Shown in pieces: positions 24,055 through 35,300 of a stretch of 64,000 bases of DNA. A program made the translations under genes and the position numbers. The DNA is from Miscanthus floridulus (taxonomy: Eukaryota > Streptophyta > Magnoliopsida > Poales > Poaceae), in the NCBI RefSeq assembly GCF_019320115.1, contig NC_089583.1, positions 79,935,928 through 79,999,927 of the forward strand, given 5' to 3'. The notes under the pieces are model-generated. The model ran no database searches. It worked only from the letters and a program-made list of their open reading frames with translations, and was not told where the DNA came from. Position 1 is the stretch's first letter; every line of letters starts with the position of its first letter.

Positions 24055-24685
24055 GCTTTGCCGAGTGTTTTTACACTCGGCAAAGAGCCCTTTGCACTTG
24101 GCAAAGGCTTTGCCGAGTGTAGCACTCGGCAAAGTCCGCTCGGCAAAAATTTTCTCGGCAAAAGGTCTTTGCTGAGTGTTTTTTATCCGGGCACTCGGCA
24201 AAATAAAAAAAAAAATTGCCGAGTGCTTGGGGCGGCACTCGGCAAAATATTTTTGGCCGTTGCGGCGCCGGCCGTTAACGGTTATTTTGCCGAGTGCCCG
24301 ACCCAGCACTTGGCAATTTTTTTTTTAAATTACTTTGCCGAGTGCTCCAGCCCAGGCACTCGGCAAAGTTTTTTTTTATTTTTTTTAAAAAGTACTTTGC
24401 CGAGTGCCCCTACCTAGGCACTCGGCAAAGTTTTTTTTATTTTTTTTAAAAAATTACTTTGCCGAGTGCCCATGCCTAGGCACTTGGCAAAGTTTTTTTT
24501 TATTTTTTAAAAAAAAATTTTTTTGCCGAGTGCCCCTGTTTAGGCACTCGGCAAAGAATTTCTGAATTAAAAAAAATACTTTGCCGAGTACCGCGGCAAG
24601 GCACTCGGCAAAGAAATTTTATATTTTTTTTTTGAAAAATCTTTGCCGAGTGCCTTGCCCATGGCACTCGGCAAAGACCCCAAGA
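24055..24685. repeat. CACTA left subterminal repeat array
   Basis: More than a dozen copies of TTTGCCGAGTG and its complement CACTCGGCAAA alternate as inverted pairs separated by A/T-rich spacers of about 20-40 bp. Each pair can fold as a short hairpin. Confidence 0.9.
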
Positions 24686-25112
24686 ATTGCAAATTTTAAT
24701 TTTTACATTTCATTGTAACAAACAAAAAAAAAATATATATATATATACACACACCAATCATCACATCTATATCACCAACATGCATTATATATCATAAGCA
24801 CACGCATATTTAATAAATTCATCGAAAATCCATCACAAATGCACCAAAGTTCAACATCATAAGTTTATTATTACAAGTTCAACATCCCTACTGCGACGAC
24901 AGAGACTGCAGGTGTGGCCCTCCGGACTGCGGTGAAGGACTGTACTGCGGCGAAGGGTTGACGCGACCAGCCGCCGGTGACACGGTAACGGGATTGTTTG
25001 AACCCGCCGACGGAGGCTGCACAAAAGAGAAGATATTGCATGTGTTAGACTCAAAATTGAAAATTTCGGCAGCACCTCCCCTGCACGGGGAAGTTTCCAA
25101 CTTGTAAGAAAC

Positions 25113-25220
25113 AACAGCACGAAGGCCGACAATCCCAACGGCACGAAGGCCGACAATCCCAACAGCACGAAGGCCGAAAATCACAACGGCACGAAGGCCG
25201 ACAATCCCAACGGCACGAAC
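25113..25220. repeat. 24 bp tandem repeat, ~4.5 copies
   Basis: The unit CGGCACGAAGGCCGACAATC plus CCAA lies within the CACTA element, with two slightly diverged copies. On the minus strand the unit encodes repeated VGLRAVGI-like peptides. A single diverged copy occurs at about 27449. Confidence 0.85.
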
Positions 25221-25463
25221 GCATTAAACTTTCATACTCACATGAGTGAAGTGTCGAACCAGAGCTGGAGCTAGTAACTGCACTTGAACACCCGATGCTT
25301 GCCCGATGGTTTGCATGATCTGATACATGTCCGCCATCTGCTTCTTCGTGGCCTCTAGCTCTGTGGTCAGGTGCGCTTGCGTCTCCCTTGTCTCTGTCAG
25401 CTCGGCCTATAGTGTTTCAATCATATGTTTTAGTATTGCAAATCTGATCAATGTGTGCAACGT

Positions 25464-25901
25464 TCAATGTACGACGAGTGAAACCAGAATTACCTGAAGT
25501 TCGTCGACCCGCGATAGTGTTGGAGTAGGCCATGCATGTATGGAAAGGCTTCTGGCCATGCTCCATGCCCTCACGTCACAGAGAGAGGGTGTAGAGCTCG
25601 AGGAGTTGGCGCCGTCTGCAATCCACAACTGCCTGTGCTTCCTGCCTTGCCCCAGCCTCACGATCACCTCTATCTCAAGGAGCTCAGTGCTCAGATTGTG
25701 ATATGAGCCACGGAGCACCCTAACCGCCTCCGCGTAGTCTCTGACCTTAGCGTGGACGCTCGGGTCAGAGTAAGCCTGGGCAGTGGCATCTGGGTTGAAG
25801 ATGACACCGAATTTCACCGGGCCCATGTGGGACACAGCCCATGCCCCAAACTCCGACACCGGCACGTCCGGGTGTGCCACCTCCTGCGAGAAAGACGGCA
25901 A
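25464..25901 (-). pseudogene. CACTA second-gene (TNPA-like) fragment
   Basis: A 145-codon open segment, including HPDVPVSEFGAWAVSHMGPV and VRVLRGSYHNLSTELLEIEV. It resembles the C-terminal part of the regulatory protein encoded with TNP2 in grass CACTA elements; the family match is from memory. Just upstream in its own direction, a pyrimidine-rich stretch ends TCTTTCTCGCAG before GAGGTGGCACACC. This is a good 3' splice site, so the segment is probably an internal exon and not a free-standing gene. Confidence 0.55.
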
Positions 25902-25906
25902 GATGA

Positions 25907-26785
25907 TTAGAAATCAGGCAAAATTGTGCCGTTTTTGTGCCATATCATCTGTTTCGCAGATTCCTCGGTCATGAATAGCCGTTGGAGCCTCGGCAGGAAC
26001 GGAAGGTGTCGTAGGACTCTCATGGGGATCTTAAGCTGCCTCTTCTGGCCATCGCCTGAGTCTACCTCCACGTACCTGGAGGATTTACACTCCGGGCAGT
26101 ACTTTGCATCCGCGTGTTCTTTCCTAAATAGGACGTACCCCTTCGGACACACATGTATCTTGTCATACGACATCTTAAGTGCAAGAAGGAGCTTCTTTGA
26201 CTTGTACAAGTTCTTCGGCATAATGTGTGTCTTCAGTAGCATATCGCTCCACACGACCACCATCTTGTCGAAGCCTTCTCGACTTAGGTTTAACTCGGCC
26301 TTCAACCCCATTACGTGACCAATGGCATCCAGCTGAGAAACATTAGTATGATCGTGAAGGGGTCTCTGTGCCGAGTCTAACATCAGGTAGAAGGCATCTG
26401 CGGTAGCCTCCATCTCCTCCTTGTCACGTCCTTCAGCGAACTGAGCTTGGTGCGTGTCATCCAGCATGTTTGCTACCCCAGCATCATTATCGAAAGCCTT
26501 GAGCCGTGGTCTCACCACCTCCTCCCTGATACGATCGGCTTCACCATGGTGGATCCACCGGTGGTAGCCCGGAGTAAATCCAAACTTCATAATATGTTTA
26601 CCCATGGTTAACCTATCTTTCCTTCTTCTGTTGTCACAATCGCTGCACGGACAAACCACTAGAGAATGGCCTCCAGCACTCTCGCCAAATGCATGCTATA
26701 AGAATTCTTCGACCTTGATTATAAACAGCAAGTCGTAATCGTACTCGTCTCTTCGGAGCGTGTACATCCACTCACGGTCCTCCAT
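25907..26785 (-). pseudogene. Truncated CACTA transposase (TNP2-like), N-terminal part
   Basis: From an ATG at 26785 the frame reads MEDREWMYTLRRDEYDY. After one TAG near 26697 it continues VVCPCSDCDNRRRKDRLTMG and FTPGYHRWIHHGE, the Cys-rich N-terminal transposase-associated domain of plant En/Spm transposases. It goes on through VWSDMLLKTHIMPKNLYKSK and CPKGYVLFRKE...CPECK, the start of the transposase proper, and stops after WHKNG. Complete TNP2-type proteins are usually about three times longer. The catalytic core is missing and the sequence runs directly into the second-gene fragment, so the element carries an internal deletion. Confidence 0.8.
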
Positions 26786-27659
26786 CCTTTAACAGACGTA
26801 TCAGCACATATGAGTCACCATCAATTGCATCTATGCGGTGTCCCTACTCTCTAATAGGTGAGGATAGGTCCTAATCCCACCCGTGGATCCATAGATGAGG
26901 TTAGTTTCTATGCTCTGCTCCTATCCGAGACAGAATTTTGGTAGCACCTCCCCGCTGTTCTCCCGATACACGTCCTATAAGGGAGAGTATGTATCCAGAG
27001 AACAACAGGGGGGTGATGCCGAAACACCATCTTGGACCAGAGCGGACCATAGAAACTAACCCATCTACGCATCCACGGGCTGTCCAAAAAACGTGGACAA
27101 TCCGAAACAGAAACGCTCGTAGATATGCAAAGACCTGCAAAACTCCGATCGTATCGCTTTTGGACGGGAGACGCCTAACTGGTATCAGCGACCTAAGACC
27201 ATGATACGGATAGAGGGGTTATACCTAGGGTGCTGGTGAGGTCAGGCTAGCGGGGCTATGGTGAGTTGGTGCAGTGGAGCCACGACGCGGTGCAGGCAGA
27301 CCCGCAACGCTGACAATGACAATCGGGGTCACCGAGGTCCCTCCGTCAGGGCCTCCTCCTACATAAAAAGGCAATACATTAGTGACAATTGAAAATTTCG
27401 GCAGAACCTCCCCTGCACGGGGAGGTTCCAAAAACCAGCAAAAAAGATCGGCACGAAGGCCAACATCCACAAACAACGGCTCGATGGCCGAAAACCACAT
27501 ACAACAACTATTACTACTAACAAGGGCTCGATGGCCGACATCCATTGCATGATTTGAATAGAAAGGGAAGGGTGAACCTAGTGTGCTCGTCGACGACGGG
27601 TGGAGTCAGGAGCGGGGCGCCGAGGGCACGGCACCGCCGCTAACGAGGCATGGACAGCG

Positions 27660-27850
27660 GTTGGGGCTCCTCCTCCCTTCTCCTCTCCACCCTCCCTTCT
27701 CCTTCTTCCTCCTTCCTTCGCCTCTCCTCCCTCCCTTCTTCATTCTTCCTTCTTCCTCCTCCCTTCTCCTTCTTTCTCCTCTTCTCTTCCTCCTCTTCTC
27801 CCCTTCCCTTCTCTCCCTCCTCCCCTGCTCCTCCTACCTCCCCTGCTCCT
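27660..27850. repeat. Polypyrimidine (CTT/CCT) low-complexity tract
   Basis: About 190 bp made almost only of C and T on the plus strand. It lies beside a GC-rich block (27850-28216) within the CACTA element. The long overlapping ORFs here come from the biased composition. Confidence 0.85.
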
Positions 27851-28225
27851 ACGGGCGCCGTGGCCAGGGAAGGGACGCCCAGGACACGGCTGCCGCTGCC
27901 AGAAATGGCCGGCCGGCACCAGCCAGCCACCTCTGGGCGGACGAGGCGAAGGGGCCGGGCCGTGGGGAGCTGCCGGGGCGGGGCGCGGCTGGCGATGGGC
28001 GCGGTTGCGGGCGAGGCCAGCGGAGGGCACGAGCGCGGGCACGGCCGCACGTGGGCGCGAGGGCGGGGCTCGCTAGCGGCGGTGATTCACCAGCGAGGGC
28101 GCGGTAGCAGCGGGGGTGGGCGCGGCGGCGGCGGGGGTGGGCGCGGGGAGCGGGCGGGTGGCTGGGGGCGTGACTTAGGGTTGGGCCACGCGGGGGTTGG
28201 GCCGGTGGGCTTTTAGTGCCCAGTT

Positions 28226-29237
28226 TTTTTATTTCAACTTTGCCGAGTGCCCCCTGGGTCGGCACTCGGCAAGGCACTCGGCAAAATATTTTTTTTTATT
28301 TTGGGCCCAAATTTTTTTGGGGGCCTTGTGACAGTATTTCAAACTCTATCTTAAAATTTGGGGCAATGTTGACTTTTTTTGATATATTTCATTAGTTTAT
28401 TTCGTTTCGTCGAATTTTTTGGGATATTTCAAATTTGAACTGCAGGTACATGGAATAATGGACTTTGGTCATCCAAAAATTGATACTCATGATATTTAGG
28501 GTATGTCTAGGCCGTATCCAGGAACTCACATGAAATCTCGAGCATCTCGTTGACGTAACATGTCGAGGTACTTGCCGGAAATGTGATTTTAAATTATATA
28601 AAATGCAAACGAAGTCCGAAAATCACGAAACTTGTCGAGGCGTCGTGTTATCGCATGTGGAGGCTGTGGTAAAAAATTGAGAAGGTTTCGAGCAAGTTGC
28701 GACGTCGGATGCCAAAAACCCAGACATGCGATAACATGTTTGGGTTTTTGGCATCCGACGTCGCAACTTGCTCGAAACCTTCTCAATTTTTTACCACAGC
28801 CTCCATATGCGATAACACGACGCCTCGACAAGTTTCGTGATTTTCGGACTTCGTTTGCATTTTATATAATTTAAAATCACATTTCCGGCAAGTACCTCGA
28901 CATGTTACGTCAACGAGATGCTCGAGATTTCATGTGAGTTCCTGGATACGGCCTAAACATACCCTAAATATCATGAGTATCAATTTTTGGATGACCAAAG
29001 TCCATTATTTCATGTACCTACAGTTTAAATTTAAAATATCCCAAAAAATTCGACGAAATGAAATAAACTAATGAAATATATCAAAAAAGTCAAAATTGCC
29101 CCAAATTTTAAAATAGAGTTTGAAATACTGTCACAAGGCCCCAGAAAAAAATTTGGGCCCAAAATAAAAAAAAATTTTTGCCGAGTGCCATGGGGGGCAC
29201 TCAGCAAAGTGAAATTTGCCGAGTGCCGACCCAGGCT
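28226..29237. repeat. Large near-perfect palindrome in the CACTA right arm
   Basis: Left arm about 28226-28722, right arm 28741-29237, separated by an 18 bp centre that is itself partly palindromic (ACATGCGATAACATGT). Positions pair as x + y = 57463 near the centre. The arms match almost base for base from 28300 to 28722, with only scattered differences and small indels further out. The outer arms run into the TTTGCCGAGTG repeats. The two mirror-image 80-codon ORFs at 28589-28831 (-) and 28632-28874 (+) are products of the palindrome. Confidence 0.92.
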
Positions 29238-29760
29238 TACACTCAGCCAAATATGTTTTTAAAAAATAAAAAAAAAATTGTCGAGTGCCTGGGTCTGGCT
29301 CTCGGCAAAATAAGTTTTAAAAAATAAAAAAAAAATTGCCGAGTGCCTATCTCTGGCACTCGGCAAAATATTTTTTAAAAATAAAAAAAATTGCCGAGTG
29401 CCATGGGCCGGCACTCGGCAAAATATGTTTTTTAAAAATAAAAAAAATTGCCGAGTGCATGGAGCTGGCACTCGGCAAAATATGTTTTTAAAAATAAAAA
29501 AAATTTGCCGAGTGCCAGCCGTTAGGCACTCGGCAAAATCTGACGACAGGTGGCCGCCGTCACGGGCCGGCCACCTTTTGCCGAGTGGCACGGCACTCGG
29601 CAAAGCCTAGTTTTGCCGAGAGCCAGGCTTTTCCGAGTGCCTGGCACTCGGCAAAGCCACCTTTGTCGAGTGCGGCACTCGGCAAAATATTGCTTTGCCG
29701 AGTGCCCCGATAAAAAGCACTCGGTAAAGTCTCAGGTACTCGGCAAAGTCCAGTTTTCTA
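29164..29760. repeat. CACTA right subterminal repeat array
   Basis: Alternating GCCGAGTGC and GCACTCGGCAAAAT pairs separated by TTTTTAAAAATAAAAAAAA spacers continue to the terminal CACTAG. Confidence 0.9.
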
Positions 29761-29763
29761 GTG

Positions 29764-32369
29764 GTGCTCGCCGGCCTAGGCATCACAACAAGTGGCTGGA
29801 TGGAGTTTCACACCAATTTTCAGAACCAGCTCATGAAACCCCCGCGAGTGAGAAGTGAGAACACCCTGCAGCTCCGGGCACTTTCCTGGATACCCACATA
29901 CCATCCAGCCGGCACAAAAGAGGCTCACATTGACCTGGTTTGTGCTGGAAATTAAACGAGAGAGAAAAAGGCAGGCAGATAGGCGACACCGGAAAGGCAG
30001 GATCGTTGCCACCTTTTTCCAGAAAGAATGTGACACCGGAATGATCCGTCGCTTTTAGATTTTCACTGAAAAAAGCGATCATCAAAGTGGTGGACAGCTT
30101 GGTTAATGCAATTTTTAATATTATTAATGTTAATATTATTTTCACTGAAAAAAGCGATCATCCGGGATGCTGGGAGCCTGAGATAGTGGTGCTTCTGAGC
30201 CTTTTCTCCTTGTCTTCGCCTGCCCTAGCGTTTGGATTCAGGAATCCCATGGCGCTTTGAAACTGTGATTGGCCATCAGCATGGTGTCATGCGTAATCTT
30301 GTCAATAATGGCAGCAGAAAAGTATTGTCATTGTGCTGTGTTAGGATAGGCTCGAATCATTAATCTATATTTTACTTTCTTTCTGGTCGTTGTGAACTCT
30401 TAAAACTGAAGGTACTACTAGCTAGCTGCCTGCCTGCCTGCTTGAACCATGTAGAGACTACGCTCTGCTGACCTTTTGCCTCATGTCATGGATGAGTCCA
30501 TTTCCTATTGTCATGTCATAACCTCTTAGCTAGGTAGGCTCTTACTGGCCCGAGTAGAAGATGGGAATTCAAAAGATTAGCTAAGATCCATAGCAAAGTC
30601 AAAAGCTCTTGTTTCTAATTAATTTCTTTTTACCGGTCGAACGATTTGTCCTGCGGATGAGAATGTCCTTGCATAAACTTGCTGCGCGCGCGCACACACA
30701 CACACACATACATAAGCGGTGAAATTGACTGTCTTCTCTTTGTACAAATGACAAATATATATACACTGGCTGTTACACTTTCCATTAAACATGCAGAATA
30801 ATAGATGAAATGAAAGCGACCAAGTGAACAACTTGAGACTTATTTTACTACAAGGCAATAACTCAGCAACATGATATTTCTGGACTTCAGTTCAGTGTTA
30901 GATATCCAAGTTGTTACCCACTTGACCTACGATATCCTATTCTGTCGATCTATAGAAGTAACCTGTTGCTTATTTTTATTTATTTATCTCACGAATCTCA
31001 TCATGAAAATCACTTAGGTGGTTAATAACAATGATGATTCACTCATTTGGATGTGACAGACGAGGTTAAACCAACTGAACTTGGCGAAGTTCCTTTTGTC
31101 CTGTTCGCGAAATCAACTTGACCTACGTAAGTACTGAAACTGTTAACCAATGATACCGGCAAATTCCAGAAGGATATTCGAAGGGGCAAGTTTTCGACTG
31201 CACCCATTCAATGATTTTCACTAGAGATCAGTTACTGTCTGGATTGAATTGTTAAACCATATCATTGCGCCGGCCATGATTTTGTTAATCCTTCTAAATC
31301 GTCAGCAGAAAATGGTTGTGAACTTGGGATGAAGTCAACACTTCCTCTTCTTGTTATTTTGTCAATTATATATATGCAAGTGAAAACACTGAGATAGACC
31401 TTAGAAACTTGTGATGATTATAAATGTCGCTGTCGATGACCATGCAAATAGAAATTGGAGAGTGACCAGACTGCAAGATTTTAAATCCCTGATGGTGGGC
31501 TGGTGGCCTAAATACGACACTAGGGCTAGTCCCTTTCAGAAATATAAGCTGCATTGAAAAGATGAAGTGCGTTAAGTTTTTATTTCTTTTTTTAAAAAGA
31601 TGTAGGGACAAATTTGCTTCACGTTGAGAAATTAACAAATCCAAGTCAATCGTGGGAACATGGTACATCAGTACGGTTGATGATATAATATATATAGCAT
31701 GAGGCGACCTTTCGTGCCTGTACTATAAGATTTCTAGTGCTGTGCCATAGACAAAAGCAAGGACACAGTTAATCAGTGTGGTCATGTGAAAGTACATACT
31801 AATCAGTCTATCCATGATGGAGGAATAAGGGACCTAGAGAATTGTCGTGAGATGTTCTCCTAGGGCCAGAGGTAATTTGATAATTTGCCACCTAGGGATG
31901 GGCTACCTCAGGGAGTCAGGGGATATTTGCCACAGTTGTTTTGCTGGCAAAATACCCCTTATAATTACACGCAGAAGAATAGATTTTGTTCCAAACATTC
32001 ATGATGTTTGTCCAATCATCCTTAGGCCCGGTAGGGTTAGAAATGATTGACAGGTGAATCAGCAAAACGACTTGTGTTCCAGCAGTTTTGATATTGGATT
32101 AGATAAACTAGACCTATCTGATCTCTGGATAATCTTAGCGGCATGGTAATCAAGAGAGATACTAATCATATTAGAAGTACTATAATGGTCAATAATACAT
32201 CCCGAATAGCAATAGGGATACACTTTGGATATTATGGTATCCACCGTGGTTACATCGAATTGATCGGGCAAGAAATGAATGCCAACACGCCCATTCATTC
32301 CGCATGATCCCTGTATAATTCCTAGTTCCCCGCTTGGACATTTTGGTACAGTGGTTGGCCCAATCCAAT
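29764..32369. other. Spacer downstream of TAF10, no gene seen
   Basis: Unique-looking sequence with a short direct repeat (TTTCACTGAAAAAAGCGATC at 30061 and 30141) and a (CG)n(CA)n microsatellite at 30683-30710. No exon is recognised. It should include the 3' UTR of TAF10. Confidence 0.5.
30683..30710. repeat. (GC)n(AC)n microsatellite
   Basis: A run of GCGCGCGC followed by about eight CA units. Confidence 0.85.
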
Positions 32370-35300
32370 CTACTCCTCCCTTGTAGAAGGAGCCATTCCT
32401 GCTGAAGGGCTGTCTGCGAAGTACTCTGGGTGTTTCAAGTTCACACCATGCTGCAGAGAGGTCTCATGTGAGTATCAGGGTATATAAGATCACAAATGGA
32501 GCAAAAGCTAATGTGGTGGAAAGTAGTCCAGTGACCATGGCCAGTAGTTAGGACTGCTTAAAAACGACTTAAGCCTAAAAATGCCATGTCCGCTGCAGTT
32601 ATAGATCTCATTGCTGATATGCTGCATCCGTCTTTAAAAAAATTATATCATTGTTAGGTCTGCTCATTGGCTAAGGGAGCCGCTACTCTATTCCTAAGCC
32701 TAAACAGGATAAAGATTTTATGAATTAGGATTACATTTAGTAGTTACTCTATTCTTCCAGCAATGATGCCATGACGCTATTTAGGGTTTGGAAGACTGGA
32801 ACTTCAAATTAGAGGTAATATAGAAGCACAGCTTCAAAAAATCAGGATCTTTACCAAATCAAATTTCAAGGATGTCTGGATGGTGTACGCTGAAGAATAA
32901 ATCTCTCTATCAGCATTATGAACTTTGTATATCATATAGAGCACAGAAATGATGCCCTTTGTGCAAGGTTTCGATACAACAGACTTATTTTGGAACATAA
33001 GAAAGAACAAAAACACCATCATCCTGCTTAATAGCACTGCTATGGTACAAAATATACATTGATTGATTACTAAAGGTCAACCGGAAAAGATAGTTTGCTG
33101 TGGACTGAAGATACACCACGGTTTTCGACGTAGCCTTAAGAGTTGTGCTAATCGGATTGCAAGATTTAGGCACACTGGGAAAGAGGAAATTTCACATTCC
33201 TGCAGGGACTACAATGTTTTTCAGTGAGATTCCAAAGGTTCTTACTTCTATGCATATAATGGTCTTGTCGATGGTTTTGCATAAACCATTAAACCTATGG
33301 GTTTGTCACTAAGAATGTCAGAATATGCCATGTTGGATTGGCATTTTGAAATTTTATTAGCTGCTCCATTGATTTATTGATTGCACTATCCACTATTACA
33401 CATTTAATTTAAATGGGAGATTAATTGCGACTTTAAATTTTAGCAACATCCACATCACACTTTGCGTTCTTATACAATGACAGGAAGGATGATGATTTTG
33501 GTTTAATCAGTACAGGCAAAGAAAACCATGCTAGTCTGATATCCATGGCCATGCAAAATGTCAATAACAGAAGATGGTGTGTACCTCACTCTTGCAAAAG
33601 ATACACGTCATATGGGCACTGCCGCTGGGTTGCTGGAATTGACCATATCTAGTCTAAAGGAACTGAATCATCATTAAGATCTCCAACTGGTGCAGCACAT
33701 GGTATGTGCTTAAATATCTATCCTGCATTGTTAAGTTTTTGTTCATGTGCTCTTTTCTTAACTGACGCTAACAGTTGGTTATTCCTTACGAATTTTTGGA
33801 AATTTGTGAGGACCAAGAGCATATCAAACTGGATCTACATAACTGTTTAACTTTAAGAAAACAGTGCGGAGATTCAATTTCAAGTCCTGACAAAACAGAT
33901 AGTTGTAGTGTCTAAACCAAATAATGTGCTCCTGAATGATTTTTCTATCAAGAATACAGAAGATCTGCCCAGCTGGTTTGAATACAAAGATAATAAACGG
34001 TAGGCTGCTGCCAACAAAAAAAGTAAAAGTGCAAACTGCAGAATTAAATGGAAACATGGTTACCTCACGCAAGGCTTTAGAAAGATCGTCCATGGTTAAT
34101 ACAAGACGTCTATCCTGAAAATGACATTTTTTAAGAAAATGTGATAAGTAAACAGTAAGGATACTAAACAAGATTTATCGCTAGGAACATGAAAAGTTCA
34201 ACTACTGAGTAAATACACCTTAGGCTGTTTGCTCTTATTGTCTTTGATAGGTGCCGCTACCCTAGCCTTGCAGTGCCTAGTTCAAGGGAAAGAAAAATGT
34301 AATACCAAATTAGTGCACACAACTACAGAGTGTATAATGCATATTGCTAAGAAATTCTTAAAATAGTTTGCTATATAGTGAAGAGCATAGAGTGTCATAC
34401 ACTGACCAAAAAAACACAAAATAAGACCCTAGCAGACTTGCACAATAACACAATATAATCCGAAAATGGCACAAGAATGTTTAAGCTTCAAAGTTCAAAC
34501 CTTCCCACCCTCCCCTCCTTGTAATGAATATGTTTATCCACGGGATTAGTAAATCACAATGCCTTTCAGTTATGGTTATTCCCCTCCCCTTCCTCATCTT
34601 GTAACAAGTTTTTCCATCATAACTCAGGCCCAACAGCTGAACAAGGTGAATTCCATTGTCACCTCTTGTACTCATTTTAGCGGTCCTTTTCTAGAATGCA
34701 GCTCAGCTGCCATGTGCTGCCCTAGGCTAACTGTGATCGCCAGACCACTGCCTGCTGAATGGGCATTCAAGGTCATGTCATGCTAGGTGCCTCTGAGTCT
34801 CTCCACCAGGTGCTATCGCGCTAGCCTGCTGCCACTACAACTGCAAATTGCAGCTTGCTATGGCACATGATGTGAAACATGAGCCTATCACGATGATTGA
34901 TCAAGCATCCTTAGTTAACTAGGTATGCTTTTAGTTGTTAACTCATGATGATGATACCAAATTTTTTTTCTAATTGACCTGTTTTCTAATTTCAGTGTCC
35001 TTTAGTTATTCATCACTTGATTAGCCAGGCCACATGAAGAATGAGCTCCTTCAGTAATATAAGTATCTTGTATGTTTTTTTAAAACTTTGAAGACGACAA
35101 TTGTGTGTTATACTGCTACCCCCCCTTTGGATTTCCATTAAAAAAAAACCAAGCCTCATTAAAAAAACCAAGCCTCAGCTGGTATATTACTTGTTTATAG
35201 AAGTAACTTGACTGCACAAAAATAGGGGGGAAATATTAATATTTTTTAATTTTGCACGTTGTAAGCTATAACACAAAACTCTATTGTCACACTGAACTAA

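Larger units (their letters stand above)
24038..29763 (-). mobile_element. CACTA (En/Spm-type) transposon, internally deleted
   Basis: The left end starts CACTATTGGAGGCCGCGG. The right end, read in reverse, starts CACTAGAAAACTGGACTTTG. Both run into arrays of TTTGCCGAGTG/CACTCGGCAAA, which serve as subterminal transposase-binding repeats in this family. Coding remnants on the minus strand are a truncated transposase (25907-26785) and part of the second gene (25464-25901). No matching 3 bp target duplication lies directly at both ends (CTC left, GTG right), so an end may be slightly mis-set or mutated. The 5.7 kb length is short for an autonomous element. Confidence 0.85.

Noticed and set aside
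27583..28277. Several long overlapping ORFs on both strands
   Set aside because: They come from a polypyrimidine tract and a very GC-rich block with few stop codons; no domain is visible.
28589..28874. Two mirror-image 80-codon ORFs on opposite strands
   Set aside because: They are the two arms of the palindrome read in opposite directions; no protein family is recognised.
33480..33700. Possible plus-strand coding fragment in TAF10 intron 5
   Set aside because: Short motif-like words only, with stops; not enough to name a family.
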